A DNA stretch of 5,123 nucleotides from Methylococcaceae bacterium (GTDB lineage: Bacteria; Pseudomonadota; Gammaproteobacteria; Methylococcales; Methylomonadaceae). A model generated the notes under the pieces. It was not told the DNA's origin and did no database searches. It saw nothing but the letters and a program-made list of their open reading frames with translations. The translations under genes and the position numbers were made by a program. Positions 1 to 5,123 of this stretch are shown here, in pieces (position 1 is the stretch's first letter; each line of letters begins with the position of its first letter). Where the stretch lies: positions 1 to 5,123 of the forward strand of contig CANKON010000125.1 of NCBI GenBank assembly GCA_947484105.1, written 5' to 3'.

Positions 1-787
1 CGCTTAAAAAATCCAACCCCGTTTGCGCTTCAACCGTATCAATAGTCGTGATAAATTGCGACAGAGGTTCTTTTCCTGTGACGGTTTGCGGTATGATGAA
101 CGCCAACGCAAAAGCAGGCTTGCTGTCCGTTTCTTCGGTGACGTAAATTTTATAAAACGCTTTTGGAATGTCGATGTGCCACAACGATGACGATAATTTT
201 TCAGGATTTGCATTAAAAATAGGTCCTGTGATTACCCACACTTTGCCAAAATTTTTTGCAAAAAATGAAAGTTCGGCTTCTTCCAATCGTTGCCAAACTT
301 GTTGATTTAACTTTGGACGTTGCGGACTGATGTTGGTCATCAAAAAACTGTCCGCTTGCCCGTATTTACCGTACAACACACTTATCGCATGATTTGGCGC
401 GTTATGCCCACGATCAAAACCACTTTTGGTGTAATCATCGTGGTTGACGCGATTCAAAGCTCGCCAGTCCATTTGAAAAGACGACGGGCGTTTTAAATGT
501 GGCGCGTTATCCATAACGGGTTTTAGCGCATATTCCACCCACAATGGATTCCCGCGCAAATCCGAATAGCCAACGATAAAACCGTTATTGCGTAACACCC
601 GAAACCAAGTATTGGTATTCAAAATCGAAATCGCTTGCGGCTCGCCTTGATACATTAACGCAGGTCGCGCCACCCACATTTCATAACCGTAGCCGCACAA
701 AATCAGTGTCACTATTGGCATGATGACACGCGGGTAATTCTGGATAAACCGAAGAGCGGTTAAAAAAAGCTGTAACGTTTTATTCAT
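1..787 (-). CDS. Membrane-anchored DNA/RNA non-specific endonuclease (Serratia nuclease/NUC1 family), C-terminus off the window
   Basis: Sugar-non-specific, metal-dependent nuclease of the beta-beta-alpha-metal family that cuts DNA and RNA. Reading from ATG at 787, 262 codons are open to the window edge, so the 3' end is missing. Residues about 20-38 are hydrophobic (VIMPIVTLILCGYG) after a short basic N-terminus. This looks like a signal anchor, placing the catalytic domain in the periplasm (inference). The family motif DRGH is at 125-128, with H128 matching the general base His89 of Serratia nuclease. TNISPQ at 151-156 contains N152 (Asn110 equivalent). LNQQVWQRLE at 160-169 supplies N161, the magnesium ligand (Asn119), and E169 (Glu127). 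R100 may match Arg57. All key residues are present, so the enzyme should be active. TGLDFL at 256-261 resembles the end of the domain, so little is probably missing. The start is 3 bp after the moaE stop, with only a weak ribosome binding site, which suggests coupling to moaE. Codon use resembles its neighbours. The family assignment is firm; the biological role is unknown. Confidence 0.88.
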   Translation of the reverse strand, partial: MNKTLQLFLTALRFIQNYPRVIMPIVTLILCGYGYEMWVARPALMYQGEPQAISILNTNTWFRVLRNNGFIVGYSDLRGNPLWVEYALKPVMDNAPHLKRPSSFQMDWRALNRVNHDDYTKSGFDRGHNAPNHAISVLYGKYGQADSFLMTNISPQRPKLNQQVWQRLEEAELSFFAKNFGKVWVITGPIFNANPEKLSSSLWHIDIPKAFYKIYVTEETDSKPAFALAFIIPQTVTGKEPLSQFITTIDTVEAQTGLDFLS

Positions 788-790
788 GGT

Positions 791-1219
791 TTAAATTTTG
801 GAAACCCACCGTGTTTCATTTGTTGCCAATTTTTCTAATTTCCAAAATGGCGCATTCGCTTTCAATTCTTCCATCAAATAACGACACGCATCAAACGCTT
901 CACCACGATGCGCTGACCAAACAGACACTAAAACAATCGGTTCATTTGGTAAAATGTCACCCACTCGATGCACAATCAGGCATTCCAAAATTTGCCATTT
1001 TGCTTTTGCAGTGGCGATAATTTTTATCAATTGTTTTTGCGTCATGCCGTCGTAATGCTCTAGGGTCATTGCTTTTACGTCGTCGCCTTCGTTAAAATCC
1101 CGCATCGTCCCGATAAAAATACTGGTCGCGCCAAATTTGCCTTCGAGTGCTAATTGGTTTTGGAAATTTTGAATTTCGACAAACGGTTCAAAAGCCATTT
1201 CGCAAATTTTTACAGTCAT
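791..1219 (-). CDS. moaE: Molybdopterin synthase catalytic (large) subunit MoaE
   Basis: Large subunit of molybdopterin synthase. With thiocarboxylated MoaD it inserts two sulfurs into cyclic pyranopterin monophosphate to form the dithiolene of molybdopterin, in the cytoplasm. I chose ATG at 1219 (142 aa). A TTG six bases upstream (1225) gives 144 aa, but the SD-like GGCGG at 1226-1230 abuts that TTG, whereas it sits 6 bases before the ATG. In 144-aa numbering, the motifs are FIGTMRDFNEG at 37-47, LEHYDGMT at 55-62, HRVG at 86-89, SAHRGEAFDA at 104-113 and LKANAPFWKLE at 121-131. K122 and K129 correspond to E. coli Lys119 and Lys126, the lysines of the active site. Length is close to the roughly 150 aa of E. 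coli MoaE, with a shorter C-terminal tail. The moaD stop is 2 bp upstream, so the two subunits are translationally coupled, as usual for this heterotetramer. Assignment is very secure; only the start is open. Confidence 0.95.
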   Translation of the reverse strand: MTVKICEMAFEPFVEIQNFQNQLALEGKFGATSIFIGTMRDFNEGDDVKAMTLEHYDGMTQKQLIKIIATAKAKWQILECLIVHRVGDILPNEPIVLVSVWSAHRGEAFDACRYLMEELKANAPFWKLEKLATNETRWVSKI

Positions 1220-1221
1220 TT

Positions 1222-1452
1222 TCAACCGCCTGTCACAGGTGGGAAAAATGCCACTTCGTCACCATCGTGAACTAAATGCGTGCGCGGGACATAATCCATA
1301 TTAACCGCCGTCAATGTATTTTCGGGCAACGCTAAATCGGGATTTGCTAACTGCCAAATACTCAAAATCGTGTGCGGTTCAAAAATATCTAATGACTCAG
1401 ATGAACGCCCAAGCGTTTCTCTCAAACTCGCAAAATACCGTAACGTAATCAT
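1222..1452 (-). CDS. moaD: Molybdopterin synthase sulfur-carrier (small) subunit MoaD
   Basis: Ubiquitin-fold sulfur carrier of molybdenum cofactor synthesis. Its C-terminal glycine is adenylated by MoeB, converted to a thiocarboxylate, and then donates sulfur in the MoaE active site. The 76-aa product starts MITLRYFASLRETLG, a typical MoaD first strand and helix. It ends GDEVAFFPPVTGG, with the obligatory Gly-Gly tail at residues 75-76 directly before the stop. The length is slightly below the usual 80 or so aa. The ATG overlaps the stop of the preceding tatD gene in an ATGA arrangement (4 bp), and no clear SD is visible, so translation probably depends on termination of the upstream gene. 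moaE follows 2 bp after its stop. Other Mo-cofactor genes (moaA, moaC, moeB) are not in this window. The general MoaD/ThiS fold could fit other sulfur carriers, but the adjacent moaE settles the identity. Confidence 0.95.
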   Translation of the reverse strand: MITLRYFASLRETLGRSSESLDIFEPHTILSIWQLANPDLALPENTLTAVNMDYVPRTHLVHDGDEVAFFPPVTGG

Positions 1453-2222
1453 GATTTTTTGAATAGCGTGTAAAAATTGCGTGTTGAAAGTTCGGCGATT
1501 GAATTCAGTGAAACACCGCGTAAATCCGCAACGGTTTGAGCGACGTGTTTCACATATTGCGGATAATTGGGTCTGCCTCGGTGCGGAACGGGCGATAAAT
1601 AAGGTGAATCCGTTTCAATGAGCAATCGATCAGCAGGCATTTTTTTAGCGACTTCTTGAATGGCTTTCGCGCTGTTAAACGTCACAATGCCTGAAAACGA
1701 AATATAAAAATTCAAATCCAATGCGACTTTGGCGAATTCCCAATCTTCAGTAAAACAATGAATAATGCCGCCCACTTCGTCCGCATTTTCGTCACGCAAA
1801 ATGTCTAGCGCGTCGTGTTTTGCTTCACGAGTATGAATAATTAGCGGCTTGTTTAAGGCTTTTGCGGCGTGGATGTGATTGCGAAAACGGTCGTGTTGCC
1901 ACGTCAAATCGCCTTCGCTACGAAAATAATCCAAGCCTGTTTCACCAATTCCAATGACTTTGTCATCTTGTCCTAATGCGATTAACTCGTCAACTGTCGG
2001 TTCTTGTCCTTCGTGTTCATTCGGATGCACACCAACGGTCACTGAAATATCATCATAATCTGCCACCAATTCGCGCATCGCAGGATAGGCTTCTAAATCA
2101 ATCGCAATACACAACAAATGTTCAATTTTTTCGGCACGAATGTGTTCCATCAAACACGCAAAATCATTTTGATACGGTTTTAAATCTAAGCGGTCTAAAT
2201 GGCAATGTGAATCGATAAGCAT
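1449..2222 (-). CDS. TatD family metal-dependent hydrolase/DNase (YcfH-like)
   Basis: A 257-aa cytoplasmic TIM-barrel amidohydrolase-fold protein of the TatD/YcfH family. Relatives are metal-dependent DNases (3'-5' exonuclease activity is known for E. coli TatD). The substrate of the YcfH-like branch is less certain. The complete set of metal and catalytic residues is visible: H6 and H8 in DSHCHLD, H66 in GVHPNEH, E94 in GIGETGLDYF, H130 in IIHTRE, H155 in IIHCF and D205 in ETDSPYLSP. Length matches the family (E. coli YcfH is about 265 aa). The ATG at 2222 is preceded by a good SD, AAGGA at 2228-2232, and lies 12 bp after the pilZ stop. The position after tmk-holB-pilZ is the conserved location of this gene in many Proteobacteria. 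Its stop overlaps the moaD start. I leave the symbol blank because tatD and ycfH are both applied to such genes. Confidence 0.94.
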   Translation of the reverse strand: MLIDSHCHLDRLDLKPYQNDFACLMEHIRAEKIEHLLCIAIDLEAYPAMRELVADYDDISVTVGVHPNEHEGQEPTVDELIALGQDDKVIGIGETGLDYFRSEGDLTWQHDRFRNHIHAAKALNKPLIIHTREAKHDALDILRDENADEVGGIIHCFTEDWEFAKVALDLNFYISFSGIVTFNSAKAIQEVAKKMPADRLLIETDSPYLSPVPHRGRPNYPQYVKHVAQTVADLRGVSLNSIAELSTRNFYTLFKKS

Positions 2223-2227
2223 AATTT

Positions 2228-2232
2228 TCCTT
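2228..2232 (-). promoter_or_regulatory. Ribosome binding site of the tatD family gene
   Basis: AAGGA on the minus strand lies 5 bases before the ATG at 2222-2220, in the 12-bp gap after the pilZ stop. It is one of only two clear SD sequences in the operon and supports the chosen start. Confidence 0.7.
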
Positions 2233-2234
2233 TT

Positions 2235-2579
2235 CTACATTGTATAAGTTGGGCGATCCGAGTGCATAGTGCCTGCTAAATACATTTCAATTTTATTTTT
2301 GACAATGACATCTTGTTCGCTAAATTGAATGCCAATACCTGCTGAACGATAACCATCTGAACCGATAGGGGTTTTCCAAATAACTTTCCCGTTAATCGGA
2401 AAACGTTCAGTTTCGGTCATGATATTTAACAGCATAAAAATGTCTGTTCCCATTTCATATTCGCGTGTTGTGGGAACAAAAATTGCGCCATTTTTTACAA
2501 ACGGCATATACGACGTATAAAGTGCATTTTTATCTTTAAGTGAAAATGACAACACACTTTGATTTTGTTTTTCAGCCAT
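2235..2579 (-). CDS. pilZ: Type IV pilus assembly protein PilZ (non-c-di-GMP-binding type)
   Basis: A 114-aa single-domain PilZ protein needed for type IV pilus assembly in Pseudomonas, Xanthomonas and relatives, where it acts with FimX and the PilB extension ATPase. Hallmarks are LSFSLKDKNALYTSYMPFVKNG at about 10-31, FVPTTREYEMGTDIFMLLNIM at about 34-54, GKVIWKTP at 64-71, AGIGIQFSEQD at 80-90 and the characteristic tail YLAGTMHSDRPTYTM at 100-114. The c-di-GMP motifs of canonical PilZ domains (RxxxR and D/NxSxxG) are absent. This is usual for this orthologue group, which works by protein contact rather than nucleotide binding. Length matches the P. aeruginosa protein (about 118 aa). The gene starts 3 bp after holB, with GGAG at 2587-2590 as ribosome binding site. 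The setting between holB and tatD is the conserved one. This implies that the organism makes type IV pili, although no other pilus gene is in the window. Confidence 0.95.
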   Translation of the reverse strand: MAEKQNQSVLSFSLKDKNALYTSYMPFVKNGAIFVPTTREYEMGTDIFMLLNIMTETERFPINGKVIWKTPIGSDGYRSAGIGIQFSEQDVIVKNKIEMYLAGTMHSDRPTYTM

Positions 2580-2582
2580 AAC

Positions 2583-3554
2583 TTAACTCCGATTGAGCAT
2601 TGCCCATGCGATTAAAATTTCTTCCCATAATACTTGTTTGTTGATTTGCGTTTCAATGCGTCGCCGACTTTGCAACAATAAATCATAAAATTCGTACAAT
2701 TTAAGTGGATTTACACGCGACGAAAGTTCACTTAATTCACGTTTAAAATCGGCATGATACAAATTCTTTGGCGCGATTTGATGACGATAACGCATTAAAT
2801 CAATCACCCACGAACTTACCCAAAATAGTAGTGTGGCTTCGGGTAATTTTAGCCATTTTTCAGCCACTAAAATGGGATGATTTTTTTGATTTGCTACCGC
2901 TAAAAATTCTGAAAAACAATCGTGGCGTTGCGTCAAATGTTCATCGGTAGCGTATTGTTGAGCAAGTAACGGCGAGCCTTGTGCGAGATTTAAAACAATT
3001 TCCGCATTGGCTGTTTTTTGTGAAAGCCACTGTAAAATCAGATTTTTATCAGGCATTCCCATCGTGAATTTTTGGCAACGACTTTTAATCGTTGCGGGCA
3101 ATTTGTTCATGCGATGCGTGACCAAAATTAAAACCGTGCGTTCCGTGGGTTCTTCTAAGTATTTCAAAAACGCATTGGCTGCTGCGTTATTCAACGCATC
3201 TGCAGGATGAATCAAAACCACGCGATAACGTTCAAACTGTGGTTTTAAACTCAGTTTTTCCATTAACGTGCGAATTTGAGCAATCGTGATATTTTTGCCC
3301 ACTTCTTCAGGTTTTATGTCCATAAAATCAGGATGTGTTTCAGCGTTGAGCAATAAACAACGGCTGCATTTTCTGCAACTAAAACCGTCCAATGTCGGAT
3401 GTTCACACAGCAATGCGTGCGCGAATTGTTCTGCTAAATGTTGTTTGCCAATGCCTAACGCGCCATTGATAAGTAAGGCTTGCGGCACGCGGTTCTGCTG
3501 AACGTAATTTTGTAATTGTTGCCAATCGTGGTTTTGCCAAGGATATAAACTCAT
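2583..3554 (-). CDS. holB: DNA polymerase III clamp-loader subunit delta-prime
   Basis: Delta-prime subunit of the clamp loader, which opens and loads the beta sliding clamp on primed DNA. The 323-aa product is close to E. coli HolB (334 aa). The AAA+ domain comes first. PQALLINGALGIGKQHLA (about 24-41) holds a degenerate P-loop (GALGIGKQ), consistent with a non-ATPase stator subunit. Four zinc-ligand cysteines are at C50, C60, C63 and C66 (CRKCSRC), matching the E. coli positions almost exactly. ADALNNAAANAFLKYLEEP at about 118-136 is the family's Walker-B-region signature, and IKSRCQ at 156-161 is the SRC motif that supplies the arginine finger to the neighbouring ATPase subunit. The C-terminal third is helical and less conserved (collar domain). 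The ATG overlaps the tmk stop by 4 bp (ATGA), and no strong SD is seen, so translation is probably coupled to tmk. The identity is clear; dnaX-encoded proteins are larger and would have an intact P-loop. Confidence 0.96.
   Translation of the reverse strand: MSLYPWQNHDWQQLQNYVQQNRVPQALLINGALGIGKQHLAEQFAHALLCEHPTLDGFSCRKCSRCLLLNAETHPDFMDIKPEEVGKNITIAQIRTLMEKLSLKPQFERYRVVLIHPADALNNAAANAFLKYLEEPTERTVLILVTHRMNKLPATIKSRCQKFTMGMPDKNLILQWLSQKTANAEIVLNLAQGSPLLAQQYATDEHLTQRHDCFSEFLAVANQKNHPILVAEKWLKLPEATLLFWVSSWVIDLMRYRHQIAPKNLYHADFKRELSELSSRVNPLKLYEFYDLLLQSRRRIETQINKQVLWEEILIAWAMLNRS
2587..2590 (-). promoter_or_regulatory. Ribosome binding site of pilZ, inside the holB 3' end
   Basis: GGAG lies 7 bases before the pilZ ATG (2579) and is formed by the last two sense codons of holB (CGG AGT). 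It is well spaced and fixes the pilZ start. Ribosomes ending holB would cover or free this site, so the two genes are probably coupled. Confidence 0.65.
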
Positions 3555-4174
3555 CGCAACAATGGACTCAATACGTTGATAATTGTTTGTTGAACATCAG
3601 CAAGCGGCTGATTGGCTTTGATAAGTTTAATGCGTTGCGGATTGATTTCGGCTTGTAACAAATAGGCGCGTCGCACATCTTCAAAAAATTGCACCGTTTC
3701 AGATTCAAACCGATCAAATGCGCCTCGTTTTCCCGCGCGTTCCATGCCAATTTTTACAGGCGCATCGAGCAATACTGTTAAATCAGGGCGCAAATTACCT
3801 TGTACTAAATTTTCCAGCCATTCGATATGACTGATTTTCATATTTCGCCCGCCACCTTGATAAGCATAAGTCGCATCGGTAAATCTATCGCAAATCACCC
3901 AGTCGCCCCGCGCCAACGCAGGTTCAATAACGTGTTTAATGTGTTGCGCTCTGGCAGCGAACATCAATAATAATTCTGCTTCTTCGGCAATCGCTTCACT
4001 TTTTTTGTCGAGTAATAAGGCGCGTAATTTTTCAGCTAATTTAGTTCCACCTGGTTCGCGGGTCACGACAAGTGAGATATTTCGTGCTTGCAAATAGCTT
4101 TCGACAAACGCCACATTAGTCGTTTTGCCAACGCCTTCGCCGCCTTCAAAAGTAATGAATTTTCCTCTGCTCAT
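3551..4174 (-). CDS. tmk: Thymidylate kinase (dTMP kinase)
   Basis: Cytoplasmic kinase converting dTMP plus ATP to dTDP, an essential step to dTTP. The product is 207 aa (E. coli Tmk 213 aa). The N-terminus ITFEGGEGVGKTT contains the P-loop at 11-19. TREPGGT at 38-44 is the substrate-loop motif. DRF at 96-98 and YQGGGR at 105-110 form the DRY/DRF nucleotide-binding signature. The lid RGAFDRFE at 150-157 carries basic residues, with no arginine in the P-loop, as in the E. coli-type (class II) enzyme. The ATG at 4174 places the P-loop at the expected distance from the N-terminus. Only a weak purine-rich stretch (AGAG, about 10 bases upstream) could be an SD. This is the first gene of the minus-strand operon here and is divergent from nadA. 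In many relatives it is preceded by mltG and pabC, which are not present upstream here. Confidence 0.97.
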   Translation of the reverse strand: MSRGKFITFEGGEGVGKTTNVAFVESYLQARNISLVVTREPGGTKLAEKLRALLLDKKSEAIAEEAELLLMFAARAQHIKHVIEPALARGDWVICDRFTDATYAYQGGGRNMKISHIEWLENLVQGNLRPDLTVLLDAPVKIGMERAGKRGAFDRFESETVQFFEDVRRAYLLQAEINPQRIKLIKANQPLADVQQTIINVLSPLLR

Positions 4175-4223
4175 TGGGTTTTATCTCTAATTAAATTCGA
4201 CTTCGCGATTTTCATAAATGGTC

Positions 4224-4252
4224 ACTTTATGACAGGTAATTTACCATGACAA
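4224..4252 (-). promoter_or_regulatory. Candidate sigma-70 promoter for the tmk operon
   Basis: On the minus strand, TTGTCA (4252-4247) is followed after exactly 17 bases by TAAAGT (4229-4224). Each hexamer is a reasonable match to TTGACA and TATAAT. Transcription would begin near 4217, leaving a leader of about 43 bases before the tmk ATG. It is the best -35/-10 pair I found in the AT-rich divergent region. Prediction by eye only. Confidence 0.4.
4229..4251. repeat. Palindrome GGTAA-T-TTACC flanked by direct ATGACA repeats
   Basis: The perfect inverted repeat GGTAATTTACC (4235-4245) is bracketed by two copies of ATGACA (4229-4234 and 4246-4251). The whole block sits within the spacer and hexamers of the candidate tmk promoter. 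It could be an operator for an unknown dimeric regulator. It is short and in AT-rich DNA, so chance is also plausible. Confidence 0.35.
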
Positions 4253-4348
4253 GCCGTCCAAAATGATATTTGAAAGAAAAATAAAAACGAATAATACAAA
4301 ACCATTCGGCTAAATTTGAGGACGCTTCTACAAACTTCAAAAAATTCG

Positions 4349-4357
4349 TGCTATGTT
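4349..4357 (+). promoter_or_regulatory. Candidate extended -10 promoter for nadA
   Basis: TGCTATGTT matches the extended -10 form TGnTATAAT at the TG and at four of six hexamer bases. No good -35 is found 16-18 bases upstream. A start near 4364 would leave a leader of about 50-70 bases. A weaker alternative pair is TTGAAA at 4270 with TAATAC at 4292. Low confidence. Confidence 0.22.
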
Positions 4358-4430
4358 GCAAATTAGATTCAGGTGTTTAAATTCACCAAAATTTACATTT
4401 TCAATTCTTAACATGACGAGACAAACAAAA

Positions 4431-5123
4431 ATGACTTTATCGATTCACGATTATGCAACTTTAACAGACGAAGAATGCGATGCTCGCATTGTGGCGGCGA
4501 AAGCCACGTTGGGCGACCGTTGTGTAATTTTAGGACATCATTATCAACGCAATGAAGTGTTTAAACACGCGGATTTTTCGGGCGATTCGTTAAAACTGTC
4601 TAAAGATGCCGCGCAATCCAATGCAGAGTTTATCGTATTTTGTGGCGTGCATTTTATGGTGGAAGTGGCTGATATTTTGTCGCGTCCTGATCAAATTGCG
4701 ATTTTGCCTGATTTAGCGGCGGGTTGTTCAATGGCGGATATGGCGAATTTGATGAAAGTGAATCAATGTTGGTCAGAATTGGCGCAGGTTTTAGACGTTG
4801 AAAATGACGTTACGCCTGTGACTTACATCAATTCAGCGGCGGATTTAAAAGCGTTTTGTGGTGAACACGGCGGCATTGTTTGCACATCGTCAAACGCTGA
4901 AAAAGTTTTAGAATGGAGTTTTGCTCGCCGAGAAAAAGTGTTGTTTTTCCCCGATCAACATTTAGGACGTAACACCGCACACAGAATGGGAATGCCGTTA
5001 GATGAAATGGTGGTTTGGGATTTCACAAAACCCATGGGTGGTTTAACCGTTGAAGAAATCAAAAAAGCTAAAATGATTTTATGGAACGGTTTTTGTTCGG
5101 TACATCAAATGTTTAAACCTGAA
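4431..5123 (+). CDS. nadA: Quinolinate synthase NadA (Bacillus-like form), C-terminus off the window
   Basis: [4Fe-4S] enzyme of de novo NAD synthesis that condenses iminoaspartate (from NadB) with dihydroxyacetone phosphate to quinolinate. 231 residues are present and the right end is cut off. From ATG 4431, the motifs are ILGHHYQRNEV at 33-43 (substrate-binding His36/His37 region), FSGDSLKLS at 49-57, FCGVHFMVEVADIL at 70-83, LPDLAAGCSMADMA at 92-105, YINSAADLK at 132-140, CTSSNAEKVL at 151-160, FPDQHLGRNTA at 173-183 and WNGFCSVHQMF at 218-228. C99 and C222 are the first two of three cluster cysteines; the third would lie beyond the edge. The wording is that of B. subtilis-type NadA, not the E. 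coli type. An in-frame ATG at 4413 would add six residues (MTRQTK). Neither start has a strong SD: a GAG lies 10 bases before 4431 and none before 4413. The gene is divergent from tmk across about 240-256 bp, and no nadB or nadC is visible. Confidence 0.94.
   Translation, partial: MTLSIHDYATLTDEECDARIVAAKATLGDRCVILGHHYQRNEVFKHADFSGDSLKLSKDAAQSNAEFIVFCGVHFMVEVADILSRPDQIAILPDLAAGCSMADMANLMKVNQCWSELAQVLDVENDVTPVTYINSAADLKAFCGEHGGIVCTSSNAEKVLEWSFARREKVLFFPDQHLGRNTAHRMGMPLDEMVVWDFTKPMGGLTVEEIKKAKMILWNGFCSVHQMFKPE

Noticed and set aside
4..213. 69-aa minus-strand reading frame in the first 213 bases
   Set aside because: It overlaps the nuclease gene in another frame, has a basic low-complexity product and shows no recognisable domain. 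The nuclease frame has all family motifs and explains this stretch.
745..760. Possible Haemophilus-type DNA uptake word near AAGAGCGGT
   Set aside because: It differs from the AAGTGCGGT core at one position and is a single occurrence inside a coding gene. No exact Haemophilus or Neisseria uptake word was found in the window.
1976..2218. 80-aa plus-strand reading frame antisense to the tatD family gene
   Set aside because: It lies wholly opposite a well-conserved gene, has no domain and no SD, and is an expected shadow. The same applies to the plus-strand frames at 811-1020, 2768-2950, 3007-3210 and 3286-3501 and the minus-strand frame at 3568-3750.
2235..2579. Reading PilZ as a c-di-GMP receptor
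   Set aside because: The RxxxR and D/NxSxxG ligand motifs are missing, and the protein matches the type IV pilus PilZ group that does not bind the nucleotide in studied members.
4353..4430. Upstream in-frame ATG at 4353 that would extend NadA by 26 residues
   Set aside because: The added residues (rich in F, R, S, N) do not resemble a NadA N-terminus, there is no SD, and this start overlaps the candidate -10 element. Starts at 4431 or 4413 fit better.
4175..4430. Small RNA, tRNA or riboswitch in the divergent intergenic region
   Set aside because: Read on both strands, the region is AT-rich with no cloverleaf, no long GC stem and no stem followed by a T-run. Only short promoter-like and palindromic elements are supportable.

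Overview
The window is a compact, moderately AT-rich bacterial segment (about 40-45% G+C by eye). Almost all of it is coding, and every gene boundary is tight. The order tmk-holB-pilZ-tatD is the classic gammaproteobacterial (and Neisseria-like) housekeeping and type IV pilus cluster. PilZ ends in the typical type IV pilus PilZ tail (SDRPTYTM), which points to a piliated, probably gram-negative gamma- or betaproteobacterium. I cannot name the genus. No Neisseria or Haemophilus DNA-uptake words were seen.

Layout, from the right end of the minus-strand operon to the left: tmk (4174-3551), holB (3554-2583), pilZ (2579-2235), tatD family gene (2222-1449), moaD (1452-1222), moaE (1219-791), then a membrane-anchored DNA/RNA non-specific endonuclease (787 to beyond base 1). 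Genes overlap by 4 bp (tmk/holB and tatD/moaD) or are separated by 2-12 bp, so all seven are probably one transcript with translational coupling. A candidate promoter for it lies at 4224-4252. Divergently, on the plus strand, nadA (quinolinate synthase) starts near 4431 and runs off the right edge. No intrinsic terminator, tRNA, rRNA, IS element or CRISPR array was seen.

Functionally, tmk makes dTDP for DNA synthesis, and holB encodes the delta-prime subunit of the polymerase III clamp loader. pilZ serves type IV pilus assembly, and tatD encodes a metal-dependent DNase/hydrolase. moaD and moaE together encode the two subunits of molybdopterin synthase. The terminal nuclease would act on the periplasmic side of the inner membrane. 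The less usual parts are the molybdopterin synthase pair and the nuclease attached to the end of the cluster, the Bacillus-like rather than E. coli-like NadA, and a short palindrome inside the putative tmk promoter. I saw no convincing evidence of a wholly new system; the findings are modest contextual observations.
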